DNA of 10,244 nt from Elusimicrobia bacterium RIFCSPLOWO2_01_FULL_60_11 (GCA_001800085.1 MGUS01000029.1:1-10244), one strand, 5' to 3'. Counted from the first letter of the stretch, positions 1 to 6,224 are shown. Notes: generated from the letters alone by a model not told the origin. Made by a program: numbers and translations.

Positions 1-2
1 AT

Positions 3-28
3 CCTTGCGAAATTCTGCTTTCGCAGGG
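3..28. repeat. 10-bp inverted repeat (hairpin) at left edge
   Basis: Bases 3-12 pair with 19-28 around a 6-nt loop. The core TGCGAAA/TTTCGCA is perfect, and the outer pairs include one T-G wobble. On the plus strand no T-run follows. On the minus strand the window ends two bases beyond the stem, so a U-tract there cannot be seen. It may be the terminator of a minus-strand transcript or of a neighbouring gene outside the window. Function is not established. Confidence 0.45.
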
Positions 29-70
29 TCATAAGTATCTCGATTTCCGTCAGCAGGAATGCATTTGCGC

Positions 71-80
71 TGACATGTCA
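71..80. repeat. Perfect 10-bp palindrome TGACATGTCA
   Basis: TGACATGTCA equals its own reverse complement. It sits beside a second short inverted repeat, GTCAGC (49-54) with GCTGAC (69-74). No gene start lies close to the right on the plus strand. It could be an operator for a gene left of the window, or chance. The rest of 1-157 shows no ORF of note apart from the terminator at 101-128. Confidence 0.3.
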
Positions 81-100
81 AAGAACTATAGGTACATCAT

Positions 101-128
101 AAAAAAAAGCCCGACCGAAGTCAAGCTT
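101..128 (-). terminator. Intrinsic terminator downstream of the nfu-like gene
   Basis: Read on the minus strand, the RNA forms GCTTGAC-TTCG-GTCGGGC, a 7-bp stem with two G-U wobbles that can extend by two A-U pairs. It is capped by a stable UUCG tetraloop and followed directly by eight U residues. It lies about 30 nt past the stop of the minus-strand nfu-like gene, as expected for the end of the GGDEF-nfu transcript. On the plus strand the two wobbles become C-A mismatches, so termination in that direction should be weaker. Confidence 0.8.
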
Positions 129-157
129 TTTCTTGGGAAATCTGGCCCGACGGAGAT

Positions 158-442
158 CTAGGCCGCTTCCACCCTTTTTATTTCGGGGATCTGTTCGGTG
201 ACGATGCGTTCGATGCCCGCTTTCAGGGTCATGGTGCTGGATGGGCAGGAGCCGCAGGCACCCTGCATGTGGACATAGGCCACGCCGTCCACGATCTCGC
301 CCAATTCCACGTTCCCCCCGTCCATTTCGATGGCCGGGCGAATCATGTCCAGGGCCTCTTCCACCCTGCGGCGGAGGTCTTCCTGGGCGCCCACTGAGGC
401 GGGCACCTGATTCTGTTGGGTTTCGGGCTTGGATTCTTGCAT
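158..442 (-). CDS. Nfu/NifU C-terminal-domain Fe-S scaffold or carrier protein
   Basis: This 94-residue protein is a stand-alone NifU C-terminal (Nfu) domain. Residues 1-20 are a polar Q/P-rich tail. Residues 23-47 carry the family helix and turn (VEEALDMIRPAIEMDGGNVEL). The CxxC motif, C63-G-S-C66, is followed by PSSTMTLKAGIE. In this family the CxxC pair of two subunits holds a bridging [4Fe-4S] cluster that is passed to apo-proteins in the cytoplasm. Plausible clients in this window are KorB and other Fe-S enzymes, but that is inference. The gene lies 54 nt downstream of the GGDEF gene on the same strand and is followed by a good terminator. No strong Shine-Dalgarno precedes the ATG. A TATAAT (449-454) ends 6 nt before it, which would fit a leaderless transcript. 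I am sure of the family but not of the partners. Confidence 0.93.
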   Translation of the reverse strand: MQESKPETQQNQVPASVGAQEDLRRRVEEALDMIRPAIEMDGGNVELGEIVDGVAYVHMQGACGSCPSSTMTLKAGIERIVTEQIPEIKRVEAA

Positions 443-448
443 GCCTAC

Positions 449-454
449 ATTATA
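449..454 (-). promoter_or_regulatory. Possible -10 element (TATAAT) abutting the nfu start
   Basis: On the minus strand a perfect TATAAT is followed by six bases and then the ATG of the nfu-like gene. A transcript starting 6-7 nt after it would begin at or next to the ATG, making it leaderless. The -35 position (about 472-477) does not match consensus, so this is only a candidate. The gene could instead be read through from the GGDEF gene. Confidence 0.35.
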
Positions 455-496
455 ACAGATGGGAGGGGATAAAGCTATGGGCGGGGCCGGGCGGAA

Positions 497-1855
497 CTAT
501 GCCCACTGGACCTGGTTGCGGCCTGCGTTCTTGGCTTTGTAGAGGGCTTGATCCGCCTTCTTGAAGAGCTCGGATGAAACACCGCCGTCCTGCGGGAACG
601 CGGCGCCTCCCGCGCTCAATGTGACTTTCCCTCCGGGCTGCTTTTCCATGCCCGGGAAGACGGATTGTTCCACCGCGCTCCGGATGCGTTCGGCCACGAT
701 CTTCCCTTGAGTGATATCGGCCTCCGGAAGGATGAGAACGAACTCCTCCCCCCCGTAACGGGCGGCTATCTCGTCTTCCCGCGCCGATTTTCTGACGAGA
801 TCCGCGATCCCCTTGAGAAGGATGTTTCCGGTGTCGTGCCCGTTATTATCATTGAAGATCTTGAAATGGTCGACATCGAAAATCACAAGGCTGAAGGGAT
901 GACCGTGCCTTTGGGCACGGGAAATCTCCTTCTCCATCTGGGCCTGGAAATGGCGGAGATTGTAAAGGCCGGTCAGAGGGTCGGTGATCGTCTCGGTCAC
1001 GAGCATTTGCTGCTTTTCCTTGAGGCTGCGGGTCATGGAATTGAAGAACTGGGTCAATCTCCCGATTTCGTCCGAGCTCTGAACGGGAAGTTCCAGGTCG
1101 AGTTCCCCCGCCGATACCTTCTGAACGCCCGTTAGAAGAGTGCGGATCGAGGATAGGATGTCAAAGGCCAGAAGAAAGATGACCGAAAAGATGGCGGCAA
1201 ATGCGGCCGAACCCGTCAGCCAGGCCGCCCGATGGGTTTTTCTGATCTTATCCCTCATCTGGGCTTGAGCGGCGTCCATTTTGACCCGATAGATGTCCAC
1301 CATCTTTTCGCATTGATAATTAATGCGGTTCAGGCGAGATCTTCCGGTCACGGAGGCTCTTGAAACGTCTTTCTGGCTGATGATGGAAGCTTCCAAAGCC
1401 GCGCCGCCGCTGAAGAGGTCCAGGAGGCCGCGCTTTTGAACATTCCGTTCGGCCTCAACCGCGGTGCGGTAAAGGCCGATCATGGCCCGCACACCCTTGC
1501 GGTAACGCCCGGTATCCTGTTCGATCTGCTCCAATAGCTCTTCTTCCGTCTTGCCCTCCGCCAGGGCCTTCATTCTTTGGATCCATTCCTTCGCTTCCTC
1601 AAGTGCGTCCACTCCTTCGTCCAGAAAGCGCTTTTCATCGGTGACCAGGTAGCGGAAAATCAGGTCATCATAAAGGATGACATGGTACTTGATCTGTTCG
1701 GCCGTACGGATGGCGGTGAGGTTCTTATCGATGATCTCATTCATGTTCATCTCAAGGCCTTCCTGCGTACGCAGAAGGAAGATCAGCAGTCCGGCCATGA
1801 GGGCGATGAGGGAGAGGGACGCCGCTATGAATTTTGCCTTGATCGAGAGATTCAT
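497..1855 (-). CDS. Membrane-bound HAMP-GGDEF diguanylate cyclase
   Basis: A 452-residue signalling protein predicted to make cyclic di-GMP from two GTP at the inner membrane. A short N-terminal cytoplasmic stub is followed by TM1 (about 8-28). A mostly helical extracytoplasmic loop of about 180 residues (30-208) is of a type I cannot assign to a named sensor family. TM2 spans about 211-233, a HAMP linker about 233-285 and the GGDEF domain about 289-452. The GGEEF active-site loop is at 368-372, and the metal/substrate segment DVDHFK at 327-332 is intact, so catalysis is expected. The inhibitory I-site, normally RxxD five residues before GGEEF, reads R359-E-D-E362, a D-to-E change. The usual GHxxGD is GHDTGN here. 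The start is ATG with GAAGG only 3 nt upstream. The gene is divergent from serS. The ligand and cellular output are unknown. Confidence 0.93.
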   Translation of the reverse strand: MNLSIKAKFIAASLSLIALMAGLLIFLLRTQEGLEMNMNEIIDKNLTAIRTAEQIKYHVILYDDLIFRYLVTDEKRFLDEGVDALEEAKEWIQRMKALAEGKTEEELLEQIEQDTGRYRKGVRAMIGLYRTAVEAERNVQKRGLLDLFSGGAALEASIISQKDVSRASVTGRSRLNRINYQCEKMVDIYRVKMDAAQAQMRDKIRKTHRAAWLTGSAAFAAIFSVIFLLAFDILSSIRTLLTGVQKVSAGELDLELPVQSSDEIGRLTQFFNSMTRSLKEKQQMLVTETITDPLTGLYNLRHFQAQMEKEISRAQRHGHPFSLVIFDVDHFKIFNDNNGHDTGNILLKGIADLVRKSAREDEIAARYGGEEFVLILPEADITQGKIVAERIRSAVEQSVFPGMEKQPGGKVTLSAGGAAFPQDGGVSSELFKKADQALYKAKNAGRNQVQWA

Positions 1856-1959
1856 CGGCCTTCATTGATTCTAGCGGATTTCCGGCTTTCGGGAAAGTGA
1901 CGAATTAAGTATAATGTTGAATTCGACGGCAGGTCTGAAATTACCGCCTCCCCTTTTCG
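1856..1959. promoter_or_regulatory. Divergent promoter region between the GGDEF gene and serS
   Basis: These 104 bp must hold the promoters for both divergent genes. For serS, a perfect TATAAT lies at 1910-1915, which would give a leader of roughly 38 nt. The matching -35 (about 1887-1892) is poor. On the opposite strand TATACT (1908-1913) overlaps it and could serve the GGDEF gene, again with no good -35. A weak TTTCC/GGAAA inverted repeat lies just upstream of the serS -10. No riboswitch or T-box-like structure is evident in this short leader. Confidence 0.4.
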
Positions 1960-3225
1960 ATGATTGATATAAAACGGATCAAGGATAATCCCAAGTACAT
2001 CCAGGACATATTCGCGAGCCGGGGGCAGACGGATCCGGACGGGCTCTCGGACATGCTCGCGCGGCACAAAGAACTGATGAACCAGGTTGAAGCCCTCCGC
2101 ACGCGGCGCAACCAGGTATCGGAAGAATTCCAGAAGCTCAAAATGGCGGGGAAGGACACCGGGACCCTTTCCGGCGAAGTGGAAAAGCTCAAAAAAGACC
2201 TGCCCGAGAAGGAAAAGGATTTTGCGGATGTTGAGGCACGGCTGAACGACGTCCTGCTCCGCATCCCCAACGCGCTCCATGAATCGGTGCCCAAGGGCAG
2301 GAGCGCGGAGGACAACCCCGAGATCCGCAAGTGGGGCGAGCCCCGGAAATTCGATTTCGAACCCAAGCCCCATTGGGAATTGGGCGAGAACCTGGGAATT
2401 CTGGATTTTGAAGCGGCCGGCAGGATATCCGGGTCCGGGTTTGCGGCGCTGAAGGGTGCCGGAGCTGCGCTGGAGCGGGCACTGATCTCGTTCATGCTGG
2501 ACCTGCACACGAAGGAGCACGGCTACAGCGAAGTGCTTCTGCCATACCTAGTGACGCCGGAGTCCATGAAAGGCACCGGGCAGCTGCCCAAGTTCGCGGA
2601 TGAGATGTATAAGATGGCAGAGGACGACCTTTACCTCATCCCTACCGCGGAAGTGTCGGTGACGAACCTGCACCGAGGAGAGGTCCTGGACGAGGCCGCC
2701 CTGCCCCGGAAGTACGCAAGCTATTCGGCCTGTTTCAGGCGGGAAGCCGGCTCCTACGGCAAGGACACCAAGGGGCTCATCCGCAACCATCAGTTCAACA
2801 AGGTGGAGCTGGTGTGGTTCACCAAGCCCGAGACATCGTTCTCAGATTTGGAGGTTTTGACGAAAGATGCCGAGGACGTCCTCAAGAAGATCGGGATTCC
2901 TTACAGAGTGATCCAGCTCTGCAGCGGGGACACCGGGTTCGCCTCCGCCAAGACCTACGACCTGGAAGTGTGGATGCCGGGAGAGAAAAGATGGCGGGAG
3001 ATCTCGTCCTGCTCCTGCTTCACGGATTTTCAGGCGAGGCGGATGAACATCAAATATAAGGACAAGGCCGGAAAGAAGGAGCTGCTGCACACTTTGAACG
3101 GCTCCGGCGTGGCCGCGGGACGGCTCTTCGCGGCGGTATTGGAGAATTTCCAGGAGAAGGACGGGTCCGTGTCCGTCCCAAAAATTTTACAGGAATACAT
3201 CAAAATGGAGAAGATAAGGGTATGA
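1960..3225 (+). CDS. serS: Seryl-tRNA synthetase
   Basis: The cytoplasmic class II synthetase that charges tRNA-Ser (and tRNA-Sec where present) with serine using ATP. Its 421 residues match the usual bacterial length. The start MIDIKRIKDNP is the family's standard N-terminus. The long antiparallel coiled-coil arm that grips the tRNA spans about 30-105. The serine-binding TAE is at 229-231. Motif 2 (FRREAGSYGKDTKGLIRNHQF) is at 259-279, and motif 3 (LNGSGVAAGR) begins at 379 with its invariant arginine. All expected elements are present, so it should be active. No Shine-Dalgarno is visible: the bases before the ATG are pyrimidine-rich (CCTCCCCTTTTCG). The stop overlaps the pckG start as ATGA. 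A TATAAT lies about 45 nt upstream. Confidence 0.98.
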   Translation: MIDIKRIKDNPKYIQDIFASRGQTDPDGLSDMLARHKELMNQVEALRTRRNQVSEEFQKLKMAGKDTGTLSGEVEKLKKDLPEKEKDFADVEARLNDVLLRIPNALHESVPKGRSAEDNPEIRKWGEPRKFDFEPKPHWELGENLGILDFEAAGRISGSGFAALKGAGAALERALISFMLDLHTKEHGYSEVLLPYLVTPESMKGTGQLPKFADEMYKMAEDDLYLIPTAEVSVTNLHRGEVLDEAALPRKYASYSACFRREAGSYGKDTKGLIRNHQFNKVELVWFTKPETSFSDLEVLTKDAEDVLKKIGIPYRVIQLCSGDTGFASAKTYDLEVWMPGEKRWREISSCSCFTDFQARRMNIKYKDKAGKKELLHTLNGSGVAAGRLFAAVLENFQEKDGSVSVPKILQEYIKMEKIRV

Positions 3226-5012
3226 TCACCATGGAAGCCCCGACGAAGAACAAACAGCTGATTTCCTGGGTTCAGGAAGTGGAGAAGATGTGCCGGCCGG
3301 ACAAGGTCGTGTGGGTGAACGGCTCCGATGCCGAGAAAAAGCACCTGGAAGAAGAGGCCTGCTCCACCGGCGAACTCATCAAGCTCGACGAAAAGAAACT
3401 GCCGGGCAGTTTCTACCACCGCTCCAACCCCAACGACGTGGCGCGGACCGAGAGCCTGACCTTCATCTGCACCAAGTCCAAAGAGGACGCGGGACCCACC
3501 AACAACTGGATGGCGCCCGCAGAGGCCTACAAGAAAGCGGGCGAGATCTTTTCGGGTTCGATGAAGGGCCGCGCCATGTATGTGACCCCCTTCTCCATGG
3601 GACCCGTGGGTTCCAAACTCTCCAAGATCGGCGTGGAGATCACGGACAGCATCTACGTGGTGCTCAACATGCGCATCATGACGCGCGTGGGCGAGCCCGT
3701 GCTCAAAGTGCTGGGCGAGAACGGGCAGTTCACCAAATGCCTCCACTCCAAGGCCGACTTGGACATCAAGCGGCGGCTCATCCTCCATTTCCCCGAAGAC
3801 AACACCATCTGGAGCGTGGGGTCGGGATACGGCGGCAACGCCCTGCTGGGGAAGAAATGCCTTGCGCTCCGCATCGCGAGCTGGCTGGGCAAGACCGAGG
3901 GCTGGATGGCGGAGCACATGCTTATCCTGGGCATCGACAGGCCGGGCAAGGAAACCAAATATATCACGACGGCCTTCCCTTCGGCGTGCGGCAAAACGAA
4001 TCTGGCCATGCTTATCCCGCCCGAGGGCTATATCGCCAAAGGTTACAGGGTTTGGACCGTGGGAGACGACATTTCCTGGCTCAAGATCGGTCCGGACGGC
4101 ACGCTCCGCGCCATCAACCCGGAAGCGGGGTTCTTTGGCGTCATCCCCGGCACCAACTCAAAATCCAATCCGAATGCCGTCAAAACCATCCGGAAGAACA
4201 CCATCTACACCAATGCCGCTCTCACCCCCGATAAGAACGTGTGGTGGGAAGGATCTGACGATCCCGCGCCCGCTGAGGCGACGGATTGGAAAGGCAATAA
4301 GTGGAAGCCGGGTTTAAAGGACGAAAATGGAAAACCTGTTGTGGCCGCGCACCCCAACAGCCGCTTCACGGCCCCCGCCGGCCAGTGCCCCTGCATTTCG
4401 CCCAAGTGGGAAGACCCGGAAGGCGTTCCCATTTCCGCCATCCTTTTCGGCGGCAGGCGCGCCAACGTGATGCCGTTGGTGTTCGAGACGCTTTCCTGGA
4501 ACCACGGGGTATTCTCCGCGGCCACGGTGGGCTCCGAAAAGACCGCGGCGCAGGAAGGTACGGTGGGCGAGATCCGCAGGGACCCCATGGCCATGCTCCC
4601 CTTCTGCGGCTACAACATGGGCGACTACTTCGCGCACTGGATCGGCATGGGCAAGAAGATCCCGAAGCTCCCGAAGATCTTCCATGTCAACTGGTTCCGC
4701 ACCGACGACCATGGGAAGTTCATGTGGCCCGGCTTCGGCGACAACATGCGCGTGCTGGACTGGGTGCTGGACCGCTGTGAAGGCAAAGCGGACGCGGTGC
4801 AGACCCCCATCGGATTCGTCCCGAAGGCGTCCGGCATCAACACGGAAGGCCTAAACCTGGCCCCCGGCACCATGGAAAAACTCGTGGCCGTAAACCAGGC
4901 CGAATGGCGCGCCGAGCAGGCCGACCAGGAGAAGTTCTTCAAGACCTTCGGCGAGCGCTTCCCCAAAGAGCTCTGGGACGAGTTCAATTCCCTGAAAAAA
5001 CGGCTGGGCTGA
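3222..5012 (+). CDS. pckG: Phosphoenolpyruvate carboxykinase (GTP)
   Basis: Catalyses oxaloacetate + GTP = PEP + GDP + CO2 in the cytoplasm: gluconeogenesis, or anaplerosis in reverse. At 596 residues it has the usual length of the GTP-type family and is unrelated to the ATP-type PckA. Visible signatures are R75 in ARTES, GYGGNALLGKKC (202-213) with the metal-ligand lysine, H232 in AEHMLIL, the P-loop FPSACGKTN (252-260) with the reactive C256, GDD (281-283) with the metal-ligand Asp, FGGRR (409-413), and the nucleotide-site segment around KIFHVNWFR (485-493). The ATG at 3222 overlaps the serS stop (ATGA), suggesting translational coupling. A second in-frame ATG at 3231 has AAGGG about 10 nt upstream and could be the real start (593 residues). 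No intrinsic terminator follows. Confidence 0.98.
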   Translation: MITMEAPTKNKQLISWVQEVEKMCRPDKVVWVNGSDAEKKHLEEEACSTGELIKLDEKKLPGSFYHRSNPNDVARTESLTFICTKSKEDAGPTNNWMAPAEAYKKAGEIFSGSMKGRAMYVTPFSMGPVGSKLSKIGVEITDSIYVVLNMRIMTRVGEPVLKVLGENGQFTKCLHSKADLDIKRRLILHFPEDNTIWSVGSGYGGNALLGKKCLALRIASWLGKTEGWMAEHMLILGIDRPGKETKYITTAFPSACGKTNLAMLIPPEGYIAKGYRVWTVGDDISWLKIGPDGTLRAINPEAGFFGVIPGTNSKSNPNAVKTIRKNTIYTNAALTPDKNVWWEGSDDPAPAEATDWKGNKWKPGLKDENGKPVVAAHPNSRFTAPAGQCPCISPKWEDPEGVPISAILFGGRRANVMPLVFETLSWNHGVFSAATVGSEKTAAQEGTVGEIRRDPMAMLPFCGYNMGDYFAHWIGMGKKIPKLPKIFHVNWFRTDDHGKFMWPGFGDNMRVLDWVLDRCEGKADAVQTPIGFVPKASGINTEGLNLAPGTMEKLVAVNQAEWRAEQADQEKFFKTFGERFPKELWDEFNSLKKRLG

Positions 5013-5081
5013 TCCTTGGCACACATTTCTACACAAGTTGACATAATTACCCCCTCCTAGACCCCGCCCGGCTTTCCTAGA

Positions 5082-5134
5082 GTATAACAGCCAGGCCCGA
5101 AAGGGCTTGAATAACTGTGGTATAACTGTTATAC
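5082..5134. promoter_or_regulatory. Putative BrnA operator array with palindrome
   Basis: A perfect palindrome GTATAAC-T-GTTATAC lies at 5120-5134. The same half-site recurs upstream as GTATAACAG (5082-5090), matching nine bases of the palindrome's other strand. ATAACTGT at 5111-5118 repeats exactly at 5122-5129, 11 bp (one helical turn) away. BrnA antitoxins have a ribbon-helix-helix fold and BrnT-BrnA systems are known to repress their own promoters, so this is the natural operator candidate. The link to BrnA here is inference from position. Confidence 0.55.
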
Positions 5135-5135
5135 T
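5107..5135 (+). promoter_or_regulatory. Promoter-like element for brnTA
   Basis: TTGAAT (5107-5112), a 17-bp spacer and TATACT (5130-5135) preceded by TG one base upstream (extended -10) resemble a sigma70 promoter. The -10 lies inside the 15-bp palindrome, a classic arrangement for autorepression. The predicted start point (about 5142) falls just after the best toxin start codon, GTG 5137. That leaves no leader, so either the promoter or the assumed start is imperfect. Confidence 0.4.
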
Positions 5136-5136
5136 T

Positions 5137-5421
5137 GTGACCAACTTTGAATTTGATGACAACAAGAATCGCTCTAATAAAGAGCGTCATGGCGTCGATT
5201 TCTATGATGCCTAATATCTTTGGAAAGTTGACAATTTTATCATCGATGTTGAAAGCCGCGGCGAGCCCCGGTCTGCGATTATAGGGATGATCCATGAAAA
5301 ACATTATGTGGCTGTATTCACAATGCGAGGTCAAAATGTCCGGCTCATCAGCTTCCATCGGGCTGATAAAAGGTTGGTAAAAATCTATGAAAAGTTTGTC
5401 AAGGAAAAAGAGAATTCCTAA
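5137..5421 (+). pseudogene. brnT: BrnT-family toxin gene interrupted by an in-frame TAA
   Basis: Reading from GTG 5137 gives a BrnT (DUF497) protein: FEFDDNKNRSNKERHGVDF at residues 4-22 is the family N-terminus. After a TAA at 5212-5214 (codon 26) the same frame continues open to TAA 5419-5421, with GMIHEKHYVAVFTMRGQNVR then LISFHRADK, the conserved C-terminal half. The stop falls where relatives commonly have Gln (DA-Q-x-LW), so a single CAA-to-TAA change explains it. BrnT is a RelE-fold ribonuclease that blocks translation; the allele as read cannot make it unless the stop is read through. An internal ATG (5287) could only yield a C-terminal fragment. The frame is otherwise undamaged, so the lesion looks recent or is a sequence error. 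It overlaps brnA by 35 nt, the normal toxin-first order. There is no good ribosome-binding site before the GTG. G+C is about 40% in 5141-5200 against about 65% in 4741-4800 (hand counts). Confidence 0.85.
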
Positions 5422-5644
5422 AATCACAACGGAAGAATTTGACCGCAAAGCTGAAGCAGGAGAAGACATCACGGATTATTTTGATTGGAAAACCGCACGC
5501 GTCACCATCATCAAACGCGTCAACATCGACTTCCCCGATTGGATGGTCAAGCGGCTGGATCAGGAGGCAAAAAAACTCAACATATCGCGCCAAGCAGTCG
5601 TGAAAATGTGGGTGAATGACCGGCTCTCCCGCAAGGCGGCTTGA
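5387..5644 (+). CDS. brnA: BrnA-family antitoxin, ribbon-helix-helix
   Basis: An 85-residue antitoxin of the BrnA type that binds and neutralises BrnT and, with it, represses the operon. The N-terminal part contains KITTEEFDRKAEAGEDITDY (12-31), the toxin-binding segment seen in relatives with an EDIS/EDIT-Y motif. Residues about 40-82 form the ribbon-helix-helix: strand IIKRVNIDFP, helix DWMVKRLDQEAKKLN, turn ISR, helix QAVVKMWVNDRL. It is intact although its cognate toxin gene is interrupted. The start codon lies inside the brnT frame. With the toxin stop at codon 26, about 170 nt upstream of brnA are left untranslated, which could weaken coupled expression. The nearest purine-rich site (AGG at 5371) is about 13 nt upstream. 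The gene overlaps the longest tag reading by 29 nt. It is AT-rich compared with flanking genes (about 38% G+C in 5401-5460, hand count), consistent with acquisition by transfer. Confidence 0.88.
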   Translation: MKSLSRKKRIPKITTEEFDRKAEAGEDITDYFDWKTARVTIIKRVNIDFPDWMVKRLDQEAKKLNISRQAVVKMWVNDRLSRKAA

Positions 5645-6224
5645 TTTGGCAGTGAAATCGGATTCTCTTAAACGCTGCCCCTGGCCTGTGGCCGGGGATG
5701 CGCTCTACCTCAAGTATCACGATGAAGAGTGGGGTGTGCCTGTCCGGGATGACCGGAAGATATTTGAGTTCCTGGTGCTGGAAGCGTTCCAGGCGGGGCT
5801 TTCCTGGCGGACCATCCTTTATAAGCGCGAGAATTTCCGAAAGGCCTTTACGGGGTTCGATTACAGGAAGGTGGCCAGGTTCGGGAAGAAAGAGACCGCC
5901 CGGCTGCTGAAGGACGCGGGCATCGTGAGGAACCGGGCCAAGATCGCTGCCACCATCAACAACGCCAACCGGTTCCAGGAAGTGCAGAGAGAATTCGGGA
6001 CATTCTCCAAATACATGTGGTCCTGGGTCGGCGGCAAGCCCATCCGGCACAAACTCAAATCCATCAAAGATTTTCCCACCTGCATCCCGGAAGCTGAATC
6101 TTGGGCCAAGGACCTGAAGGCCCGGGGCTTTAAATTCCTGGGTCCCACTGTCATCTACGCGCACATGCAGGCCGCGGGCATGGTCAACGACCATACCGTG
6201 GATTGTTTCCGTTACTCGAACTGA
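5616..6224 (+). CDS. tag: DNA-3-methyladenine glycosylase I
   Basis: A base-excision repair enzyme that removes 3-methyladenine from alkylated DNA. With the ATG at 5616 it is 202 residues. The family fold is clear: CPWP (21-24), YHDEEWGVP (34-42), the LEAFQAGLSW helix-hairpin region (55-64) with the conserved acidic residue E56, AGIVRNRAKI (101-110), KSIKDFPT, and RGFKFLGPT (170-178). The zinc ligands expected from E. coli Tag are all present: C21, H35, H193 and C197 (NDHTVDC). E. coli Tag has its first Cys at residue 4, so GTG 5652 (nine residues before C21) is a credible alternative start that would lie beyond the brnA stop at 5644. The ATG at 5616 overlaps brnA. Neither start has a convincing ribosome-binding site. 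tag converges on korB with only 6 nt between the stops. Confidence 0.96.
   Translation: MTGSPARRLDLAVKSDSLKRCPWPVAGDALYLKYHDEEWGVPVRDDRKIFEFLVLEAFQAGLSWRTILYKRENFRKAFTGFDYRKVARFGKKETARLLKDAGIVRNRAKIAATINNANRFQEVQREFGTFSKYMWSWVGGKPIRHKLKSIKDFPTCIPEAESWAKDLKARGFKFLGPTVIYAHMQAAGMVNDHTVDCFRYSN

Larger units (their letters stand above)
5013..5136. other. Intergenic stretch between pckG and brnT
   Basis: This 124-bp gap contains no gene. It holds a hairpin with a GAAA tetraloop (CAGGCCC-GAAA-GGGCTTG, 5092-5109) that has no T-run after it. It also holds repeated TATAAC-type half-sites and a promoter-like element just before the toxin gene. TTGACA occurs at 5038-5043 but has no -10 at a sensible distance. 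Base composition shifts here from G+C-rich pckG to the AT-richer toxin-antitoxin module. Confidence 0.6.

Noticed and set aside
3030..3917. Minus-strand frame (295 codons) over the serS/pckG junction
   Set aside because: It is a shadow of pckG and serS, both of which show intact catalytic motifs; the antisense translation resembles no protein family.
5038..5043. TTGACA as a promoter -35 after pckG
   Set aside because: No -10 element is found 15-19 bp downstream; the following sequence is C-rich.
5092..5109. CAGGCCC-GAAA-GGGCTTG hairpin as the pckG terminator
   Set aside because: The stem and tetraloop are good, but no T-run follows (AATAACTG), and it overlaps the candidate brnTA -35. It could still be a Rho-type or regulatory structure.
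5212..5214. TAA reassigned to glutamine (alternative genetic code)
   Set aside because: TAA terminates korA, korB and the brnT frame itself at expected lengths, and TAG and TGA also act as stops.
5077..5472. Minus-strand frame (131 codons) across the toxin-antitoxin module
   Set aside because: The plus strand carries recognisable BrnT and BrnA sequence. The opposite frame is long mainly because the region has few reverse-strand stops.
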